Shown here: one piece after another, positions 6,891 to 6,897 of the stretch
Position numbering within the stretch: position 1 is the first letter of the stretch
How the letters are laid out: each line of letters begins with the position of its first letter
Origin: an uncultured Clostridia bacterium
Lineage (GTDB): Bacteria; Bacillota; Clostridia; Peptostreptococcales; Anaerovoracaceae
DNA length: 6,897 nucleotides
Assembly: GCA_934255435.1 (NCBI GenBank)
Contig: CAKQNZ010000115.1
Span: forward strand, 1 to 6,897
Reading direction: 5' to 3'
Made by a program: the position numbers and the translations under genes
Notes under the pieces: generated by a model
Seen by the model: only the letters and a program-made list of their open reading frames with translations
What the model was told of the DNA's origin: nothing
The model's database searches: none

Positions 6891-6897
6891 CATAGAT

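Overview
The window looks like chromosomal DNA from an anaerobic Bacillota (Clostridia). The evidence is AGGAG-type ribosome binding sites, tightly packed co-directional genes, and clostridial-type relatives for the DUF4080 radical SAM protein, the M18 aminopeptidase and the short ClC protein. Isoleucine ATA and arginine AGA/AGG codons are used heavily in all the large genes, and base composition looks mid-range. This would fit a Lachnospiraceae- or Anaerovoracaceae-like genome, but the family is a guess. I see no insertion sequence, phage gene, tRNA, rRNA or CRISPR array.

Layout: every gene is on the + strand. Bases 1-82 hold the last codons of an upstream gene. A cobalamin-binding-type radical SAM enzyme with a DUF4080 tail follows (88-1884). 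After a 100-base gap comes a run of five closely spaced genes: an M18 metallo-aminopeptidase (1985-3367), an arylamine N-acetyltransferase one base later (3369-4193), a 74-aa protein with a possible XRE-like helix-turn-helix shape (4223-4447), a DUF445 membrane protein (4477-5394) and a ClC-family anion transporter (5408-6658). The run ends at a long hairpin terminator (6711-6753). Bases 6754-6857 hold nothing I can recognise. An extended -10 promoter at the right edge (about 6858-6890) probably drives a gene outside the window.

How the genes work together: gaps of 1 to 29 bases make 1985-6658 a likely transcription unit, with 88-1884 possibly its first gene. The functions (peptide trimming, small-molecule N-acetylation, a possible regulator, two membrane proteins) do not form an obvious pathway, so this reads as a housekeeping or accessory metabolic operon. 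All large genes are intact, and the catalytic residues of the three recognisable enzymes are present. The most interesting points are the non-canonical ion-selectivity motifs of the ClC protein, the unassigned 74-aa protein, and a B12-type radical SAM enzyme of unknown substrate that lacks the classical cobalamin histidine motif. I did not find convincing evidence for an entirely new system.
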